DNA from: Cellulomonas xylanilytica
Lineage (GTDB): Bacteria; Actinomycetota; Actinomycetes; Actinomycetales; Cellulomonadaceae
Length of the DNA: 64,000 nt
Assembly (NCBI RefSeq): GCF_007989805.1
Contig: NZ_BJUB01000011.1
Location: 62,001-126,000 of the forward strand
Direction of reading: 5' to 3'
The stretch's first letter is position 1. Each line of letters starts with the position of its first letter. A program made the translations under genes and the position numbers. Positions 55,533-64,000 of the stretch are shown here, in pieces. The notes under the pieces are model-generated. The model did no database searches and was not told where the DNA came from. It saw only the letters and a program-made list of their open reading frames with translations.

Positions 55533-56621
55533 GTGAGTCAGCCGACACAGTCCGTGATCCCGTTCCTGCACGCCCTCGCGAGCACGGGCGGCTCCGACCT
55601 GCACTGCAAGGTCGGGTCAGCGCCGCGCGTGCGGGTCGACGGGCGGCTGCGCAAGCTCCAGGTGCCCGACCTCAAGCCTGCGGACACCGAGCGGATGCTC
55701 GAGGAGGTCCTGCCCGACGACCTGGTCGACAAGTTCCGGGAGCACCACGAGGCGGACTTCGCCTACTCGGTCTCCGGGGTCGGCCGGTTCCGTGTCAACG
55801 CCTACCAGGCGCGCGGCACGTACGGCCTGGTCTTCCGCCGGGTCGCCGTGGGCGCCCAGGCGCTGGCAGAGCTGGCGCTGCCGGAGGTCATCGGCGAGCT
55901 GGCGCTGGAGCCGCGCGGGCTGGTGCTGGTGACGGGGCCCACCGGGTCGGGCAAGACGACGACGCTGGCCTCGATGGTCGACCTCATCAACACGCTGCGC
56001 GAGGTCAACATCGTCACCATCGAGGACCCGATCGAGATCCTGCACCAGGACAAGAAGTCGATCGTGTCGCAGCGCGAGGTCCGCCAGGACACCGCCGACT
56101 TCACGGTCGCGCTGCGTGCCGCGATGCGGCAGGACCCGGACGTGATCCTGGTCGGCGAGATGCGTGACGTCGAGACCGTGCGCGCGGCGCTGTCCGCCGC
56201 CGAGACCGGTCACCTGGTCCTGTCGACGCTGCACACGATCGACGCGGCCGAGACGATCAACCGCATCATCGACTTCTTCCCGCCGCACGAGCAGAAGCAG
56301 GTCCGCATCGCGCTGGCGCAGGCGCTGCGCGGGATCGTGTCGCAGCGGCTGGTCCGGCTGGCCAACGGCACGGGCCGGCGCCCGGCCATCGAGGTCATGA
56401 TCAACACCGGCCGCACCCGGGAGGCGATCCTGGACCCCGAGGACGCCCCGCCCCTGATCGACCTGATCAAGGAGGGCGACTTCTACAAGATGCAGACGTT
56501 CGACCAGCACCTGTTCCAGCTGGTCCGGGACGACGTCATCACCTACGACGAGGCGCTGTCCGCCTCGACGAGCCCGCACGACCTCACCGTCGAGCTGCGG
56601 CAGGCCGGCCTCGTCTCCTGA
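55533..56621 (+). CDS. PilT/VirB11-like type IV pilus retraction ATPase
   Basis: A 362-aa hexameric secretion/pilus ATPase. An N-terminal PAS-like domain (about 1-110: SGGSDLHCKVGSAP-like TGGSDLHCKVGSAPRVRVDG) precedes the RecA-like core. Walker A is GPTGSGKTTTLASM, the Asp box is IVTIEDPIEI, Walker B is VILVGEMRD and the His box is STLHTIDAAETINRI. The family retracts pili, but no pilin or pilus assembly gene is nearby. GTG 55533 is chosen from homology; TATCCA lies 4 nt upstream, so a leaderless transcript is likely. Confidence 0.9.
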   Translation: MSQPTQSVIPFLHALASTGGSDLHCKVGSAPRVRVDGRLRKLQVPDLKPADTERMLEEVLPDDLVDKFREHHEADFAYSVSGVGRFRVNAYQARGTYGLVFRRVAVGAQALAELALPEVIGELALEPRGLVLVTGPTGSGKTTTLASMVDLINTLREVNIVTIEDPIEILHQDKKSIVSQREVRQDTADFTVALRAAMRQDPDVILVGEMRDVETVRAALSAAETGHLVLSTLHTIDAAETINRIIDFFPPHEQKQVRIALAQALRGIVSQRLVRLANGTGRRPAIEVMINTGRTREAILDPEDAPPLIDLIKEGDFYKMQTFDQHLFQLVRDDVITYDEALSASTSPHDLTVELRQAGLVS

Positions 56622-56632
56622 GTCCCTCCGAG

Positions 56633-56666
56633 GAAGAGCCCGCGACCAGGTGGTCGCGGGCTCTTC
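56633..56666 (+). terminator. Terminator after pilT-like gene
   Basis: Perfect 16-bp inverted repeat (56633-56648 with 56651-56666), followed by TTGTGTGT, 11 nt after the stop. Confidence 0.85.
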
Positions 56667-56678
56667 TTGTGTGTGCAG

Positions 56679-56752
56679 ACGCGATATGACTCGAGATCTT
56701 GCGCTCCGTCGGAACGAGATATAACGTGTCTGGCGGAACGAGATATATCGCG
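56679..56752 (+). promoter_or_regulatory. Tandem operator region of the DUF4097-PadR operon
   Basis: CGGAACGAGATATA occurs at 56710-56723 and again at 56734-56747, a 24-bp period (about two helical turns). The second copy runs into TATATCGCG, and a related CGCGATATGACTCGAGAT lies upstream near 56681. TATAAC (56720-56725) could be the promoter -10. The AT-rich repeats are the likely binding site of the PadR regulator encoded by the second gene. Confidence 0.6.
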
Positions 56753-56766
56753 ACAGGGAGAGCATC

Positions 56767-57582
56767 ATGGCAAGCGAGTCCTGGGTCGTCGCCGGCCCGC
56801 AGATCATCGAGATCGAGGCGGTCACCAGCCTGCGTGTCCAGCTGGTCGGTGGCCGCGTCGACGTCGTCGCGCACGACGGACCGGGCGCCCGCATCGAGGT
56901 GCACGACGTCGACGGCCGGCCCCTCGAGGTCAGCCTGTCGGAGGGCGAGCTCCGCGTCGGCTACCAGTTCACGCTGGGCGGCTGGGACGGGTTCCTGGAG
57001 AAGTTCCGCAACTTCCGCGGCAAGGACCGCGCCGACGTCCACATCGCCGTGCCCCGCGGCGTGCTGGCGAAGGTGGGCACGGTGACGGCCGACGGGCTCC
57101 TCGCGGGGATCGCGCAGGACGCGTCGGTGTCCACGGTCTCCGGCACCCTCATCACCGACGGCACCAGCGGACGGCTCGGTGCGAACACGGTCTCCGGCGA
57201 GATCGTCATCCGCGACCACCGCGGGGACCTCAAGCTCAACTCGGTCTCGGGCGAGCTCGCCGCGTCGGGTGAGCTGAGCGTCGTCCAGGCCAACTCGGTC
57301 TCGGGCTCGTTGACCTTCGACGTCACGTCCGGGACGTCGAGCGTGACCGCGACGACCGTCTCCGGTGACGTCACGGTCCGGCTGCCCGAGGGCAAGGGCG
57401 TGCAGGTCAAGGGGCAGTCGGTGTCCGGGCGCCTCGTGGTGGACGGCGAGGAGTACAAGGGCACCACCCCCGGGCACCGCAAGGTCGACCAGCGCACCGG
57501 CGACGGCGCGTGCTTCGTGTCGGCCAGCACCGTCTCCGGGCACGTCACGGTGCTGCGCGGCGCAGGGACCGGGGTCGCGTGA
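56767..57582 (+). CDS. DUF4097-family beta-repeat protein
   Basis: A 271-aa protein built of repeated short strands each marked by a VSG triplet (for example STVSGTLITDGTSG, NTVSGEIVIRDHRG, NSVSGELAASGELS, TTVSGDVTVRLPEG), suggesting a beta-helix-like fold. It has no signal peptide or membrane helix. The biochemical role of the family is unknown; it often accompanies PadR or PspC-type regulators. The ATG has AGGGAGAG upstream. It shares one base with the PadR gene that follows. Confidence 0.85.
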   Translation: MASESWVVAGPQIIEIEAVTSLRVQLVGGRVDVVAHDGPGARIEVHDVDGRPLEVSLSEGELRVGYQFTLGGWDGFLEKFRNFRGKDRADVHIAVPRGVLAKVGTVTADGLLAGIAQDASVSTVSGTLITDGTSGRLGANTVSGEIVIRDHRGDLKLNSVSGELAASGELSVVQANSVSGSLTFDVTSGTSSVTATTVSGDVTVRLPEGKGVQVKGQSVSGRLVVDGEEYKGTTPGHRKVDQRTGDGACFVSASTVSGHVTVLRGAGTGVA

Positions 57583-58193
57583 TGATGGCACCCGTCTTCG
57601 CGCACGGACAGCTGCGCCTCTACCTGCTGTCGCTGCTGGAGGGTGGCCCCAAGCACGGCTACGAGCTCATCACCGCGCTGTCGGACCGGTTCGGCGGCAC
57701 GTACCGCCCGAGCCCGGGCACGGTGTACCCGCGGCTGGCCCGGCTCGAGGAGGAGGGCCTGGTGCAGCGGGTCGACGAGGAGCGCAAGAGCACCTACGCG
57801 CTCACGGAGGCCGGCTACGCCGAGCTCGACGCGCGCCGGGCGGAGCTCAGCCACCTCGAGGAGGGCATCGCCGAGTCCGTGCGGGAGCGGGCCGCGCAGG
57901 TGCGCGAGGACGTCCGCGGGTCCATGCGCGGGCTGCGCGCCGACCTGGCGGCGGCCGCTCAGCAGGCTCGCGCCTCAGCGGTCCCGCACACCACGGAGGC
58001 GCCGGCCGACCCGCGGCTCGCGTCACACGTGCGGTACATGGACGCCGAGGCGATGATCCAGAGGTTCCGCGACGAGGTCCGTGCGGACCTGCGGCGGGCC
58101 GATGCCGGCGGGCAGGTCCAGCAGCTCACGCTCGACACGCTGCGGACCGTCCTCGACTCGGCCCTGATCGCGGTGCGCGGCACCCTGCGCTGA
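57582..58193 (+). CDS. PadR-family transcriptional regulator
   Basis: A 203-aa winged-helix regulator. The PadR domain (about 8-85) shows GQLRLYLLSLLEGGPKHGYE, then GTYRPSPGTVYPRLARLEEE and STYALTEAGYAELDARR. The C-terminal half is helical and charged, probably for dimerisation. It starts at ATG 57582 (TGATG overlap with the DUF4097 gene); ATG 57585 and GTG 57579 are alternatives. It probably represses its own operon through the repeats at 56710-56747. Confidence 0.9.
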   Translation: MMAPVFAHGQLRLYLLSLLEGGPKHGYELITALSDRFGGTYRPSPGTVYPRLARLEEEGLVQRVDEERKSTYALTEAGYAELDARRAELSHLEEGIAESVRERAAQVREDVRGSMRGLRADLAAAAQQARASAVPHTTEAPADPRLASHVRYMDAEAMIQRFRDEVRADLRRADAGGQVQQLTLDTLRTVLDSALIAVRGTLR

Positions 58194-58203
58194 CGACCTG
58201 CGG

Positions 58204-58803
58204 TCAGGCGCCGTCGTCGGGCAGGCCCAGCCAGGCGTGCCAGCCGGTGTGCAGCACCAGCCAGGCCATCAGCCCGTACCCGGCCTGGCCGGGCAGGACG
58301 CCGTCACCGGCCGCGAGGTCGCCCAGCCACTGGTCGTGCGCGGCGAGCGGCGTGTAGGTGTCGACGAACGGCACCCGCCGTCGGGCGGCGACGTCCGCGA
58401 AGGCGGCGGACAGGTCGGCGAGCTTCTCGCTGTCGGCCGTGGACCCCGGCGGCGGGCCCACGACGAACGCGGGGATCCGGCGCTGGTCGGCCACGTCGAG
58501 GATGTTGGCCAGGTTCAGCCTGCTGCGGGCCAGGGAGAGGCCGGCGTCGACGTCGGCGCGACCGAGGGCGACCACGAGGCGGTTGTCGGTGTCCGGCGAC
58601 CAGCGGCGCGAGGCCTCCTCGTCCCACCGCGCGCCGAGACCGGTGGTGGTCTCGCCCGGCACGGCGAGCGTGAGGACGGTCAGCGGGTCGGGCGTCGGCG
58701 TCCGCGCGGTCACGCGTCCCACCCAGCCCAGGCCCTTGGGGTCGCCTGCGCCGGCGACGAGCTCGTCACCGACCACCGCCAGTCGCAGCGGCAGCTCTCC
58801 CAC
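58204..58803 (-). CDS. SGNH/GDSL-hydrolase-like protein lacking the catalytic Ser and His
   Basis: A 199-aa protein with the SGNH fold layout, starting LRLAVVGDELVAGAGD. Block I is GDEL rather than GDSL, so the nucleophile Ser is replaced by Glu14. In block V, DGVLPGQAGYGLMAWLVL, the usual catalytic His is a Leu. It may be a non-hydrolytic binding protein or use other residues. GTG 58803 is preferred because GAGAGG is suitably spaced; an upstream GTG at 58812 overlaps that site. Confidence 0.75.
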   Translation of the reverse strand: MGELPLRLAVVGDELVAGAGDPKGLGWVGRVTARTPTPDPLTVLTLAVPGETTTGLGARWDEEASRRWSPDTDNRLVVALGRADVDAGLSLARSRLNLANILDVADQRRIPAFVVGPPPGSTADSEKLADLSAAFADVAARRRVPFVDTYTPLAAHDQWLGDLAAGDGVLPGQAGYGLMAWLVLHTGWHAWLGLPDDGA

Positions 58804-58932
58804 GCGCGTCACCTCTCGCCGTCCGACCTCGACCGGCCGTCGGGCGACGGCCGTCGTCGGACAGTCTCTCAGGGTGCGACGACGGCCGCGGGTTCATCGC
58901 CGGGCCTGTCGTGGGTGGAACCTGTGTGGGTG

Positions 58933-59103
58933 TCAGGCGCTGCGGTACGGGTGGCTGGGCAGGTCGGACGCGGCGTCCGACCAGTCCGCGTGGGAGGCGG
59001 GGGGCTGGGCGCTGCCGAGCCCGTCGCTGCGCAGGGCCACGACCAGGCGGGCCAGCACCCAGGCCGCGACGACGACGGTGAGAACGATCCAGAAAGTGGT
59101 CAT
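58933..59103 (-). CDS. Small single-pass membrane protein
   Basis: A 56-aa protein with one N-terminal helix (FWIVLTVVVAAWVLARLVVA) and a polar C-terminus. I do not recognise it. It is divergent from the GlxA-type regulator, and its start codon lies within the left arm of the long inverted repeat at 59103-59175. Its expression is therefore probably controlled with or by that regulator. Confidence 0.6.
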   Translation of the reverse strand: MTTFWIVLTVVVAAWVLARLVVALRSDGLGSAQPPASHADWSDAASDLPSHPYRSA

Positions 59104-59175
59104 GGCAGAAAGTCTGCGCTCGTGTACAAGGTGCCACGAGTGGCAGGACTGACGATGACCGTTGACTTTCTGCCA
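59103..59175. promoter_or_regulatory. Inverted-repeat operator array in the glxA-like divergent region
   Basis: TGGCAGAAAGTC (59103-59114) and GACTTTCTGCCA (59164-59175) are perfect 12-bp inverted arms. Between them lies a second small inverted repeat, TGCCA (59132-59136) and TGGCA (59141-59145), the latter continuing as TGGCAGGACTGA. Four TGGCA boxes in 73 nt suggest binding by the AraC/GlxA-type regulator that starts at 59197. Confidence 0.7.
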
Positions 59176-59196
59176 GTGACTGCCGATGCTTGCAGC

Positions 59197-60156
59197 ATGC
59201 TTCGATCCGTCGCCGTCATCGCCCTGCCGAACGTCGCGCCCTTCGAGCTGGGGGTCGCGTGCGAGGTCTTCGGCATCGACCGCCGCGACACGGGCGGACC
59301 CGCCTTCGACTTCCGGATCTGCGGTCTCGAGCCCGGGCTCGTGACCACGAAGGACGCCGGGTACTTCTCCATCGTCGTCGAGCACGGCCTGGAGGCGACG
59401 CGCGACGTCGACCTGGTCATCGTGCCTGCGTACGGCAGTGACGGACCGGTTCCCGAGGTGGTGCTCGACGTCCTGCGCGACGCGCACGCGCGCGGCGCCT
59501 GGGTGCTGAGCATCTGCAGCGGCTCGTTCGCGCTCGGTGAGGCCGGGCTGCTCGACGGGCGCCAGTGCACCACGCACTGGATGCACACCGAGGCGATGAG
59601 CCGACGCTTCCCGGAGGCACGCGTCAACCCGGCGGTCCTGTACGTCGACGACGACCGGGTGATCACCAGCGCCGGCACCGCGGCCGGGATCGACGCGTGC
59701 CTGCACCTCGTGCGGCGCGAGCTGGGCGCCGCCGCCGCGTCGGCCATCGCGCGCCGGATGGTCGTGCCCCCGCACCGGGACGGCGGTCAGGCGCAGTACG
59801 TGGACACGCCGCTGCCGTGCGACGCCGACACCCTCGCACCGCTGCTCGCGTGGATGGTCGAGAACCTCGAGGAGGAGATGAGCGTGCCCGACCTGGCCGC
59901 TCGCGCCTTCGTGTCGGAGCGGACGTTCGCCCGCCGCTTCCGGGCCGAGACCGGCACGACGCCCGCCGCGTGGGTCACCCGGCAGCGGGTCGTGCGCGCC
60001 CAGGAGATGCTCGAGCGGTCGGACGCGAGCATCGAGGAGATCGCCCGCCTGTGCGGGTTCGGCACCGCCGCGGTGCTGCGGCACCACTTCGCCCGGACGC
60101 TCGGCACCAGCCCACAGGCCTACCGGCGGACGTTCGCCCCCGCTCCCGTCGCCTGA
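59197..60156 (+). CDS. GlxA-type transcriptional regulator (DJ-1/PfpI plus AraC)
   Basis: A 319-aa regulator with an N-terminal DJ-1/PfpI-like domain (about 5-180, with WVLSICSGSFALGEAGLLDG) and a C-terminal AraC DNA-binding domain (about 215-315: LAARAFVSERTFARRFRAET and ASIEEIARLCGFGTAAVLRH). GlxA-type proteins sense small molecules through the first domain. ATG 59197 is the first start that keeps the DJ-1 fold. It lies 21 nt after the right arm of the inverted repeat and ends in a terminator shared with kgd. Confidence 0.9.
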   Translation: MLRSVAVIALPNVAPFELGVACEVFGIDRRDTGGPAFDFRICGLEPGLVTTKDAGYFSIVVEHGLEATRDVDLVIVPAYGSDGPVPEVVLDVLRDAHARGAWVLSICSGSFALGEAGLLDGRQCTTHWMHTEAMSRRFPEARVNPAVLYVDDDRVITSAGTAAGIDACLHLVRRELGAAAASAIARRMVVPPHRDGGQAQYVDTPLPCDADTLAPLLAWMVENLEEEMSVPDLAARAFVSERTFARRFRAETGTTPAAWVTRQRVVRAQEMLERSDASIEEIARLCGFGTAAVLRHHFARTLGTSPQAYRRTFAPAPVA

Positions 60157-60160
60157 CGCG

Positions 60161-60196
60161 CCGAGAGCCGCACCCCGGCAGGGATGCGGCTCTCGG
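60161..60196. terminator. Bidirectional terminator between glxA-like gene and kgd
   Basis: Perfect 12-bp stem CCGAGAGCCGCA (60161-60172) with TGCGGCTCTCGG (60185-60196), 4 nt after one stop and 11 nt before the other, between convergent genes. Confidence 0.8.
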
Positions 60197-60207
60197 TCAG
60201 CCGGACC

Positions 60208-63200
60208 TCAGCGTGCGAACGCGGTCTCGATGAGCTGCGCCTGCTGCGCCTGGTGCTTCTTGGCGGACCCGGCAGCCGGAGACGCGGACTCCTTGCGGGA
60301 GACCACCCGGAGCGTGCGGTTCAGCAGCTGCGGCAGGTGCATGGACAGGAACGTCCACGGCCCCTGGTTGCGCGGCTCGTCCTGGACCCACACCAGCTCG
60401 GCACCCTCGAACGGCGCCACGGCCGCGCGGGCCGCCTCCGTGTCGAGCGGGTAGAGCTGCTCGAGCCGCACGATCGCCGTCTGCTCGTCGCCCGTCTTCA
60501 CGCGGTGCGCGAGCAGGTCCCAGTAGACCTTGCCCGAGCAGAGCAGCACGCGGGTGACCTGCCCGGCCTTGGCGGCGGCAAGGTCGTCACCGATGACCGT
60601 GCGGAACGTCCCCGACGTGAACTCCGCCACGTCCGACGAGGCCGACTTCAGGCGCAGCATCGACTTCGGCGTGAACACGACGAGCGGACGACGCGGGCGG
60701 TCGTACGCCTGCCGGCGCAGCAGGTGGAAGTGCGACGCGGGCGTCGACGGCTGCGCGATCGTCATGTTGTCCTCGGCCGCGAGCTGCAGGAACCGCTCGA
60801 TGCGGGCCGACGAGTGGTCCGGGCCCTGGCCCTCGTACCCGTGGGGGAGCAGGAGCACGACCGACGAGCGCTGCGCCCACTTCTGCTCGGCCGACGAGAT
60901 GAACTCGTCGATGATCGTCTGGGCGCCGTTGACGAAGTCGCCGAACTGCGCCTCCCAGAGAACGAGCGCGTCCGGGCGCTCGACCGAGTACCCGTACTCG
61001 AACCCGAGGGCCGCGTACTCCGACAGCGACGAGTCGTAGACCCAGAACTTCGCCTGGTCGGCGGACAGGTACAGCAGCGGCGTCCACTCGGCGCCCGTGT
61101 CGCGGTCGTGCATGACCGCGTGCCGCTGCACGAAGGTGCCCCGGCGCGAGTCCTGCCCGGCCAGCCGGACCGGCGTGCCCTCGATGAGCAGCGAGCCGAA
61201 CGCCAGCAGCTCGCCGTAGCCCCAGTCGATGCCGCCCTCGCGGGACATCGCCTCGCGCTTGGCCAGCAGCTGCGCCAGCTTCGGGTGCACCGTGAAGCCC
61301 TCGGGCGGGCGGACGTGCGCGCGACCGATGCGCTCCAGGATGCCGGCGTCGACGGCGGTCTTCCAGCCGACCATCATGCCCGCGTCCTCGAGCTGCGACT
61401 CCGGGCGCTCGAGACCCTTGACGGCCTCCGCCTCGGGCGGAGCCGGCGTGTAGCCGTCCTCCCGCGTCTCGGTGAACACCCGCTCGAGCTGCTGCTGGTA
61501 GTCCTGCAGCGCCTGCTCGGCGTCGGAGATCGTGAGGTCGCCGCGGGCCACGAGGGTCTCGGTGTAGAGCTTGCGCACCGAGCGCTTCGCCTCGATCAGG
61601 TTGTACATGAGCGGCTGCGTCATCGACGGGTCGTCGCCCTCGTTGTGACCACGACGGCGGTAGCAGACCATGTCGATGATGACGTCACGGTCGAACTGCT
61701 CGCGGTACTCGAACGCCAGCTCGGCCACCCGCACGCACGCCTCCGGGTCGTCCCCGTTGACGTGGAAGATCGGCACCTGCAGACCCTTGGCCACGTCGGT
61801 CGCGTACTGCGACGAGCGCGACGAGGACGGGCCCGTGGTGAAGCCGACCTGGTTGTTGATGATGACGTGGATGGTGCCGCCGGTGCGGTAACCGCGCAGC
61901 TGCGCAAGGTTCAGCGTCTCGAACACGACGCCCTGCCCCGCGAACGCCGCGTCGCCGTGGATGAGGATCGGCAGGACGGAGAACCCGTCGCCACCCAGGT
62001 CGATGCGGTCCTGCTTGGCCCGCACGATGCCCTCGAGCACCGGGTCGACCGCCTCGAGGTGCGACGGGTTGGCCGCCAGGTACACCGCGGTCGTCGCGCC
62101 GGACTCGGCGGTGAACGTGCCCTCGGTGCCCAGGTGGTACTTCACGTCGCCCGAGCCCTGGACCGACTTCGGGTCCTGGTTGCCCTCGAACTCGCTGAAG
62201 ATCTGCGCGTAGGACTTGCCGGCGATGTTGGCCAGGATGTTCAGCCGGCCACGGTGGGCCATGCCGATGCCGACCTCGTCGAGCCCGCTGTTCGCCGCCT
62301 TCGACAGGATCGCGTCGAGCAGCGCGATGACCGACTCGCCGCCCTCGAGCGAGAACCGCTTCTGGCCGACGTACTTGGTCTGCAGGAAGGTCTCGAACGC
62401 CTCCGCCGCGTTGAGCCGGCGCAGGATGCGCAGCTGGTCCTCCCGCGGGGTGCGGGCGTACCCGGACTCGAGCCGCTCCTGGAGCCACGTGCGCTGCCGC
62501 GGGTCCTGCAGGTGCATGTACTCGCTGCCGACCGTCCGGCAGTAGGAGTCGCGCAGCAGGCCGAGCACCTCGCGGAGCTTGGCGCGGGGCTTGCCGCCGA
62601 AGCCGCCCGTCGGGAACACGCGGTCGAGGTCCCAGAGCGTCAGGCCGTGCGTCTGCACGTCCAGGTCGGGGTGCTTGCGCTGGCGGTAGGCCAGCGGGTC
62701 CGTGTCGGCCATCAGGTGGCCGCGCGACCGGTAGGAGTGGATGAGCTCCGCGATCCGGGCCGGCTTGATCGCGTCGGCGTCGGGGTCGGCGGTCTCGCGC
62801 ACCCACCGGACCGGCTCGTACGGGACACGCAGCGACGCGAAGACGCGGTCGTAGAAGCCGTCCTCGCCGAGGAGCTTGCGGCCGATGATCCGCAGGAAGT
62901 CGCCCGACTGGGCACCCTGGATGATCCGGTGGTCGTACGTCGAGGTGAGGGTCAGCACCTTCGAGACGCCCATCTTGTTCAGCGCGTCCTCGGAGGTGCC
63001 CGCGAACTCGGCGGGGTAGTCCATGGCGCCGACGCCGATGATCGTGCCCTGGCCCTGCATGAGGCGCGGGACCGAGTGGACCGTGCCGATGGTGCCCGGG
63101 TTGGTCAGCGAGATCGTCGTCCCCGAGAAGTCGTCGACCGTGAGCTTGTTCCCGCGCGCACGGCGCACGACGTCCTCGTACGCGGACCAGAACCCCGCGA

Positions 63201-63999
63201 AGTCGAGGGTCTCGCACTTCTTGATCGACGGGACCAGCAGCTGACGTGTGCCGTCCGGCTTGGCCAGGTCGATCGCGATGCCGACGTTGACGTGCGCGGG
63301 CGTCAGGACGCTCGGCTTGTCGTCGACCACCGTGAAGGACGTGTTCATCGCGGGCATCTCGGCCAGCGCCTCGACCATCGCGAAGCCGATGAGGTGCGTG
63401 AAGGAGATCTTGCCTCCGCGACCCCGGGCGAGGTGGTTGTTGATGACGATGCGGTTGTCGACCATGAGCTTGGCCGCGATCGCGCGCACCGAGGTGGCCG
63501 TCGGGACGTCGAGGGACGCCTCCATGTTGGTCACGACCCGCGCCGCCGGACCGCGCAGCTTCTGCACGTCGTCCGCGGCCTCGCCCTCGTCCGCCGCGGA
63601 GGGCCGCTGGGCCACCTGCGCGTACGGGGCGGTCGCCGGCTGGGCGGTCGCGATCGGCGACGTCACCGGCGGCGGCTCCACGAACGGCGCCGCCTTGGTC
63701 GGCTCGGGCGCGACGGGTGCGGGCGGGGCTGCCGGCGGTGCTGCCGGAGCCGCGTGTGCACCGCGTGGCGCGGCGTTCGCCGGGCTCCCGTTCGCCGGTG
63801 CGGCGGCCGGAGCGGGGGCCGGCGCCGGGGTCGAGCCGTTCGCCGAGGCCTCCTCGGGCTTGTAGCCCTCGAAGAAGTCCCACCACGCCGGGTCGACCGA
63901 GTTCTTGTCCCGCTGGTACTGCTCGAACAGCTCGTCCACGAGCCACTCGTTTGCGCCGAAAACGGCACGCGTCGAGTCAGGATCCGCCATCTGGGTCAC
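60208..63999 (-). CDS. kgd: Multifunctional 2-oxoglutarate decarboxylase/dehydrogenase (E2-E1 fusion)
   Basis: TCA-cycle enzyme of 1263 aa. It fuses a succinyltransferase (E2-like) domain to the ThDP-dependent E1 domain, as in mycobacterial Kgd and corynebacterial OdhA. An N-terminal helical tag ([18 protein letters not shown]) is followed by a Pro/Ala-rich linker (about 50-135). The E2 domain (about 140-390) carries the catalytic His in [16 protein letters not shown]. The E1 part (about 400-1263) has [13 protein letters not shown] and [20 protein letters not shown]. It has no lipoyl domain of its own. The start is GTG 63999 or ATG 63990; the promoter lies beyond the window. Confidence 0.95.
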   Translation of the reverse strand: MTQMADPDSTRAVFGANEWLVDELFEQYQRDKNSVDPAWWDFFEGYKPEEASANGSTPAPAPAPAAAPANGSPANAAPRGAHAAPAAPPAAPPAPVAPEPTKAAPFVEPPPVTSPIATAQPATAPYAQVAQRPSAADEGEAADDVQKLRGPAARVVTNMEASLDVPTATSVRAIAAKLMVDNRIVINNHLARGRGGKISFTHLIGFAMVEALAEMPAMNTSFTVVDDKPSVLTPAHVNVGIAIDLAKPDGTRQLLVPSIKKCETLDFAGFWSAYEDVVRRARGNKLTVDDFSGTTISLTNPGTIGTVHSVPRLMQGQGTIIGVGAMDYPAEFAGTSEDALNKMGVSKVLTLTSTYDHRIIQGAQSGDFLRIIGRKLLGEDGFYDRVFASLRVPYEPVRWVRETADPDADAIKPARIAELIHSYRSRGHLMADTDPLAYRQRKHPDLDVQTHGLTLWDLDRVFPTGGFGGKPRAKLREVLGLLRDSYCRTVGSEYMHLQDPRQRTWLQERLESGYARTPREDQLRILRRLNAAEAFETFLQTKYVGQKRFSLEGGESVIALLDAILSKAANSGLDEVGIGMAHRGRLNILANIAGKSYAQIFSEFEGNQDPKSVQGSGDVKYHLGTEGTFTAESGATTAVYLAANPSHLEAVDPVLEGIVRAKQDRIDLGGDGFSVLPILIHGDAAFAGQGVVFETLNLAQLRGYRTGGTIHVIINNQVGFTTGPSSSRSSQYATDVAKGLQVPIFHVNGDDPEACVRVAELAFEYREQFDRDVIIDMVCYRRRGHNEGDDPSMTQPLMYNLIEAKRSVRKLYTETLVARGDLTISDAEQALQDYQQQLERVFTETREDGYTPAPPEAEAVKGLERPESQLEDAGMMVGWKTAVDAGILERIGRAHVRPPEGFTVHPKLAQLLAKREAMSREGGIDWGYGELLAFGSLLIEGTPVRLAGQDSRRGTFVQRHAVMHDRDTGAEWTPLLYLSADQAKFWVYDSSLSEYAALGFEYGYSVERPDALVLWEAQFGDFVNGAQTIIDEFISSAEQKWAQRSSVVLLLPHGYEGQGPDHSSARIERFLQLAAEDNMTIAQPSTPASHFHLLRRQAYDRPRRPLVVFTPKSMLRLKSASSDVAEFTSGTFRTVIGDDLAAAKAGQVTRVLLCSGKVYWDLLAHRVKTGDEQTAIVRLEQLYPLDTEAARAAVAPFEGAELVWVQDEPRNQGPWTFLSMHLPQLLNRTLRVVSRKESASPAAGSAKKHQAQQAQLIETAFAR

Positions 64000-64000
64000 G

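Overview
The window is chromosomal DNA from a very high-GC actinobacterium, most likely in or near Cellulomonas. This is inferred from several things: dense GTG/ATG-started genes with GC-rich third positions, a fused E2-E1 2-oxoglutarate decarboxylase (kgd), a sigR-rsrA pair, a 24-residue bL37 gene, many leaderless start sites, and sugar-uptake loci carrying their own glycoside hydrolases. I see no rRNA, tRNA, CRISPR array, transposase or prophage gene.

Layout. 1-6620: a sugar ABC locus (truncated binding protein, two permeases, GH3 glycosidase) followed by a second, paralogous binding protein behind its own tandem operator-like repeat. 6713-8455: ilvD. 8511-16836: two divergent units around 13.9 kb. 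The minus unit is a GH36 alpha-galactosidase with a complete ABC importer. The plus unit is a ROK regulator with a GH13 alpha-glucosidase. 16815-18337: a DUF2306 membrane protein and a PPOX-fold protein. 18375-28024: branched-chain amino acid genes ilvB-ilvN-ilvC, leuB, ilvE and cimA. ilvB and cimA are each preceded by a tiny leader peptide rich in Ile/Leu/Val codons and a terminator, which looks like transcription attenuation. An ASCH protein and a membrane protein are interspersed.

28113-34761: a membrane-anchored protein, a domain-permuted lipoate ligase, a minus-strand operon (CPBP protease, small XRE regulator, membrane proteins, two DUF202 proteins) behind three copies of a palindrome, YggS, YbaK, YccF and YjbR. 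34772-41472: a Ski2-like helicase, RNase HI, MpaB-like oxygenase, glutamine amidotransferase, AMIN-like lipoprotein, a putative DNA glycosylase and a DUF1304 protein. 41547-44540: an ECF sigma factor with a putative membrane anti-sigma factor, then an acyltransferase-like membrane protein. 44642-49770: methyltransferases, FAH-family hydrolase, gltX, HAD hydrolase and HNH nuclease.

49776-54084 (minus): hisN, rsgA, aroA, DoxX and ferritin. 54136-55415: sigR-rsrA with a textbook SigR-type promoter and an in-frame upstream start that predicts a long sigma isoform, then bL37. 55533-60156: a PilT-like ATPase, a DUF4097-PadR pair, an SGNH-like protein lacking its catalytic Ser and His, a small membrane protein and a GlxA-type regulator. 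60208-63999 (minus): kgd, whose promoter lies outside the window.

How it works together. Plant-polysaccharide oligomers appear to enter by ABC importers and be cleaved inside the cell by GH3, GH36 and GH13 enzymes. Branched-chain amino acid synthesis is spread over several transcription units, two of them apparently sensing charged tRNA. Thiol-oxidative stress is handled by SigR/RsrA. About twenty start codons sit 5-8 nt after a TANNNT -10-like element, so leaderless transcription looks like the default here.
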